From positions 1-7,607 of the forward strand of contig JAGHRU010000086.1 in the NCBI GenBank assembly GCA_018066225.1: DNA of 7,607 nt, given 5' to 3'. The number at the start of each line of letters is the position of its first letter. Positions within the stretch are counted from its first letter, which is position 1. The position numbers and the translations under genes are program-made. Below the pieces are notes generated by a model that saw nothing but the letters and a program-made list of their open reading frames with translations, was not told where the DNA came from and made no database searches. Positions 5,111 through 7,607 of this stretch are shown here, in pieces. Source of the DNA: Candidatus Equimonas enterica. Lineage in GTDB: Bacteria > Bacteroidota > Bacteroidia > Bacteroidales > Bacteroidaceae.

Positions 5111-5908
5111 TTAGGCTTGCTCTCGTTGTTGACTTCGCTCCTTGTCGATAGCCGCAAAGTCCTTGATGCGAAGTTTGAAAGAATGAGTGAGGTATTTATC
5201 CTTGACAACCTCATTCTCAGAGAGTTCCACTGGCGTACCCGCAAAGCGTATCTTGCCTTCAAAGAGCATATAGGCGCGGTCTGTGATACAGAGCGTCTCC
5301 TCCACATTGTGGTCTGTGATGAGGATACCGATGTTGCGCTGTTTGAGTTTCCACACGACATACTGTATATCCTCCACAGCGATAGGATCCACACCAGCAA
5401 AGGGCTCGTCGAGCATGATGAACATCGGGTCGTTGGCAAGGCAGCGGGCAATCTCCGTACGGCGACGCTCACCACCAGAGAGGCGATCACCAAGGTTCTT
5501 ACGCACCTTTTGCAAGTTGAACTCACCGATGAGGCTTTCGAGTTTCTCGCGGCGCTGCTCATCATTGTGCAACTTGGGATTCATCTGCAAGACGCTCCAA
5601 ATGTTGTCTTCCACCGTCATCTTGCGAAAGACCGATGCCTCTTGTGCCAAATAGCCGATGCCTGCGCGGGCACGCTGATAGACTGGGTAGGTAGTGATTT
5701 CTTGGTCGTTGAGATAAACGTGGCCTGCATTGGGAATGACAAGACCTGTCGTCATATAAAACGAAGTGGTCTTACCTGCACCATTAGGCCCTAAAAGGCC
5801 GACGATTTCACCCTGACGAACATCGAAAGAGACATCGCTGACAACGGTGCGGCGACCATATATCTTCTTTAAGCCTTCTACGCGTAATATACTTGTGGAC
5901 TCGGACAT
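5111..5908 (-). CDS. lptB: LPS export ABC transporter ATP-binding protein LptB
   Basis: LptB is the cytoplasmic ATPase that, with LptF and LptG, pulls lipopolysaccharide from the inner membrane and pushes it towards the outer membrane through the Lpt bridge. The 265-aa protein shows Walker A GPNGAGKT (40-47), Q-loop Gln89 within the LptB-like block YLAQEASVFRKMTVEDN (86-102), signature LSGGE (143-147), Walker B FIMLDEP (163-169), D-loop GVD (172-174) and the switch His200. The first 240 residues cover the usual LptB length; a charged tail of about 25 residues is added. The ATG at 5908 leaves 15 bp after the stop of the acyl-CoA dehydrogenase gene, so the two are almost certainly co-transcribed. 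No lptA or lptC lies next to it here, unlike in proteobacteria. The identification is strong, from motif order and the Q-loop region. Confidence 0.95.
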   Translation of the reverse strand: MSESTSILRVEGLKKIYGRRTVVSDVSFDVRQGEIVGLLGPNGAGKTTSFYMTTGLVIPNAGHVYLNDQEITTYPVYQRARAGIGYLAQEASVFRKMTVEDNIWSVLQMNPKLHNDEQRREKLESLIGEFNLQKVRKNLGDRLSGGERRRTEIARCLANDPMFIMLDEPFAGVDPIAVEDIQYVVWKLKQRNIGILITDHNVEETLCITDRAYMLFEGKIRFAGTPVELSENEVVKDKYLTHSFKLRIKDFAAIDKERSQQREQA

Positions 5909-5923
5909 AGTGGGATGAAATGT

Positions 5924-7607
5924 TTAGGAATGGGAAAGGGTGTGATGCTTGATGAGTGTTGCTGCCCGCTGTACTTCGGCATCCGCATAAGTGGCGTAGG
6001 CCGTCAGCGATGTGGCAAAAAGATCGGGCCGCTCGGTAGCATTGTGACAAAGCAGGTGTAGCATCAAGGTGTGTGCTGCTATCTCAACGAGTGGACGCGC
6101 ACAAAGGTCAAGACAGGTTTGGTCATCAATGGCCTTGATGCGCTGCGTCTGCTGCTCCAAAGTGTCGGCCATACGCACGGCTTGCTCTTGCCACGGACGA
6201 CAAAGGTCGGACACCTCGCACGTCTGCATCTCACGACACAAAGCGAGATAAGTGCCCGAGAATATATAGCGGACAGCAGCCACCACTTGCAACTGCGTCG
6301 TACCCTCGTAGATGGAAGTGATGCGTGCATCACGGTAGTAACGCTGTATGGGATATTCCATCATAAAGCCCGAGCCACCATGTATCTGCAAGGCATCGTA
6401 GGTGTTTTGGTTGCAAAACTCCGAGTTCATCGCCTTGGCCAGTGGCGTGAGGGCATCGGCAAGACGTGCATAGCGTTTCTGCTCTTGTCGTTCTTCTGGT
6501 GATAATTTGCGTTCGCGCCCTAGGTTTTCGAGCGACTTATAGATATCAACATAGCGGCTGCACTGATAGAGCAGGGCACGGCCAGCATCGAGTTTAGCTT
6601 TGATGTGCGTCAGAAGTTCGCTGACGGCAGGAATGTCGGCTATGACCTTGCCAAACTGCTGGCGTCCAGCGGCAAAAGCGCGGGCTTCATCGTAGGCAGC
6701 TTGGGAGAGTCCTACGCTCTGCGCAGCAATGCCAAGACGCGCCCCATTCATCAGCGCCATAACATACTTGATAAGCCCCAAGCGGCGATCGCCACAAAGT
6801 TCGGCCTTCGCGTCATGAAACGTCAGTTCGCAAGTAGGGCTACCGTGGATACCCAGTTTGTTTTCGATGCGTCGCACAGTGACACCGCCCTGGGCTTTGT
6901 CGTAGATAAACATCGAGAGGCCACGACCATCGGTAGAGCCTGCCTCGGAACGTGCTAAAACGAGATGAATGTCTGCATCACCATTGGTGATAAAACGCTT
7001 GACACCATTGAGCCGCCAGCAGTCAGCAACCTCGTCATAGGTGGCACGGAGCATGATATGCTGTAAGTCTGAACCAGCATCAGGTTCGGTAAGATCCATC
7101 GACATCGTTGCTCCACGGCACACCCTTGGTATGTAGCGCTGTCTTTGCTCTTCGCTGCCAAACTCATAGAGTGTCTCTATGCAGTCTTGCAGGCTCCATA
7201 TATTGCAAAATCCAGCATCGGCACGTGCCACAACTTCGGCGCACATCGTGTAAGCCGTAATAGGCAGATTGAGGCCGCCATAGCAACGCGGCATGGTGAG
7301 CCCATTGAGCCCAGCACGATTCATCGTCGCAAGATTGCGCATCGTACCCGCAGCATAGGTCACTCTGCCGTCGTGCAGCGTAGCACCTTCGCGATCCACA
7401 CCCTCTGCGTTGTCGGCGATGGTCGTCGCGCTGATTTCACCCACGATTTGTAAGACGCGGTCATAGGTGTCCATAGCGTCTGCTGCATCAAGCGGTGCAT
7501 AATCGTAGGTTTTGCATTCCGTATAGTTGCGCTCACGCAGGTCGCTGATGCGCAGCATCAAGAGATGATGCAGTTCGTGGCGCAGTTCTTCGTGTTCAGT
7601 ATAGTAA
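5924..7607 (-). CDS. Acyl-CoA dehydrogenase, long form, 5' end beyond the window
   Basis: This FAD enzyme oxidises an acyl-CoA to the 2-enoyl-CoA and passes electrons to electron-transfer flavoprotein. The visible part is 560 residues, numbered here from the first complete codon. Motifs are the FAD/substrate block MDLTEPDAGSD (170-180), ITNGDAD (206-212), GRQQFGK (314-320), IHGGSGFM (408-415) and YEGTTQLQ (433-440), with Glu434 as the likely catalytic base. At over 550 residues it is longer than the 380-residue short/medium-chain enzymes; the extra C-terminal helical region (about 450-560) is typical of the long class found in Bacteroidales. A start at TTG 7561 or ATG 7558 is possible, but the frame stays open to the window edge and encodes YYTEHEELRHEL, which resembles the N-terminus of relatives. 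The real start is probably a few codons outside. Substrate chain length cannot be told. lptB follows after 15 bp. Confidence 0.93.
   Translation of the reverse strand, partial: YYTEHEELRHELHHLLMLRISDLRERNYTECKTYDYAPLDAADAMDTYDRVLQIVGEISATTIADNAEGVDREGATLHDGRVTYAAGTMRNLATMNRAGLNGLTMPRCYGGLNLPITAYTMCAEVVARADAGFCNIWSLQDCIETLYEFGSEEQRQRYIPRVCRGATMSMDLTEPDAGSDLQHIMLRATYDEVADCWRLNGVKRFITNGDADIHLVLARSEAGSTDGRGLSMFIYDKAQGGVTVRRIENKLGIHGSPTCELTFHDAKAELCGDRRLGLIKYVMALMNGARLGIAAQSVGLSQAAYDEARAFAAGRQQFGKVIADIPAVSELLTHIKAKLDAGRALLYQCSRYVDIYKSLENLGRERKLSPEERQEQKRYARLADALTPLAKAMNSEFCNQNTYDALQIHGGSGFMMEYPIQRYYRDARITSIYEGTTQLQVVAAVRYIFSGTYLALCREMQTCEVSDLCRPWQEQAVRMADTLEQQTQRIKAIDDQTCLDLCARPLVEIAAHTLMLHLLCHNATERPDLFATSLTAYATYADAEVQRAATLIKHHTLSHS

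Noticed and set aside
5084..5794. A 236-codon plus-strand frame opposite lptB
   Set aside because: It is the antisense shadow of a gene with every ABC ATPase motif in order.

Overview
The window looks like chromosomal DNA from a Bacteroidales bacterium, most likely Prevotella or a close relative. The evidence is the TAnnTTTG-type promoter elements, the lack of Shine-Dalgarno sequences before the genes, the short lipoproteins with a cysteine lipobox, and the style of the LptB and long acyl-CoA dehydrogenase proteins. This placement is an inference from sequence style, not from a marker gene.

Left part (131-2327, minus strand): four closely spaced genes read towards position 1 and end at a perfect 12-bp terminator hairpin. 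In transcription order they are a 193-aa lipoprotein (domain A), a 263-aa lipoprotein (domain A plus domain B), a 96-aa lipoprotein (domain B alone) and a small TM2-domain membrane protein. The first two are recent tandem duplicates that also share their 5' leader. The domain pattern A, A+B, B is the most striking protein-level feature of the window, and no function is known for either domain.

Middle (2328-2840): a non-coding divergent region of about 510 bp. It carries a previously unlabelled-looking array of four degenerate 22-bp units (2613-2700) with internal inverted repeats, and a good Bacteroidetes promoter at its right end.

Plus-strand unit (2841-4731): a 190-aa protein with a helical, probably DNA-binding-like N-terminal module lies 22 bp ahead of a membrane-anchored Hanks-type serine/threonine kinase. 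The kinase has a cytoplasmic catalytic domain, one membrane span and a helical outer domain. They probably form one signalling unit. Downstream (4732-5043) there is a second promoter-like element and a possible small membrane peptide. The stretch ends at a bidirectional 13-bp terminator (5044-5080).

Right part (5111-7607, minus strand): a long acyl-CoA dehydrogenase, whose reading frame runs off the right edge of the window, is followed after 15 bp by lptB, the ATPase of lipopolysaccharide transport. The two converge with the kinase unit on the shared terminator.
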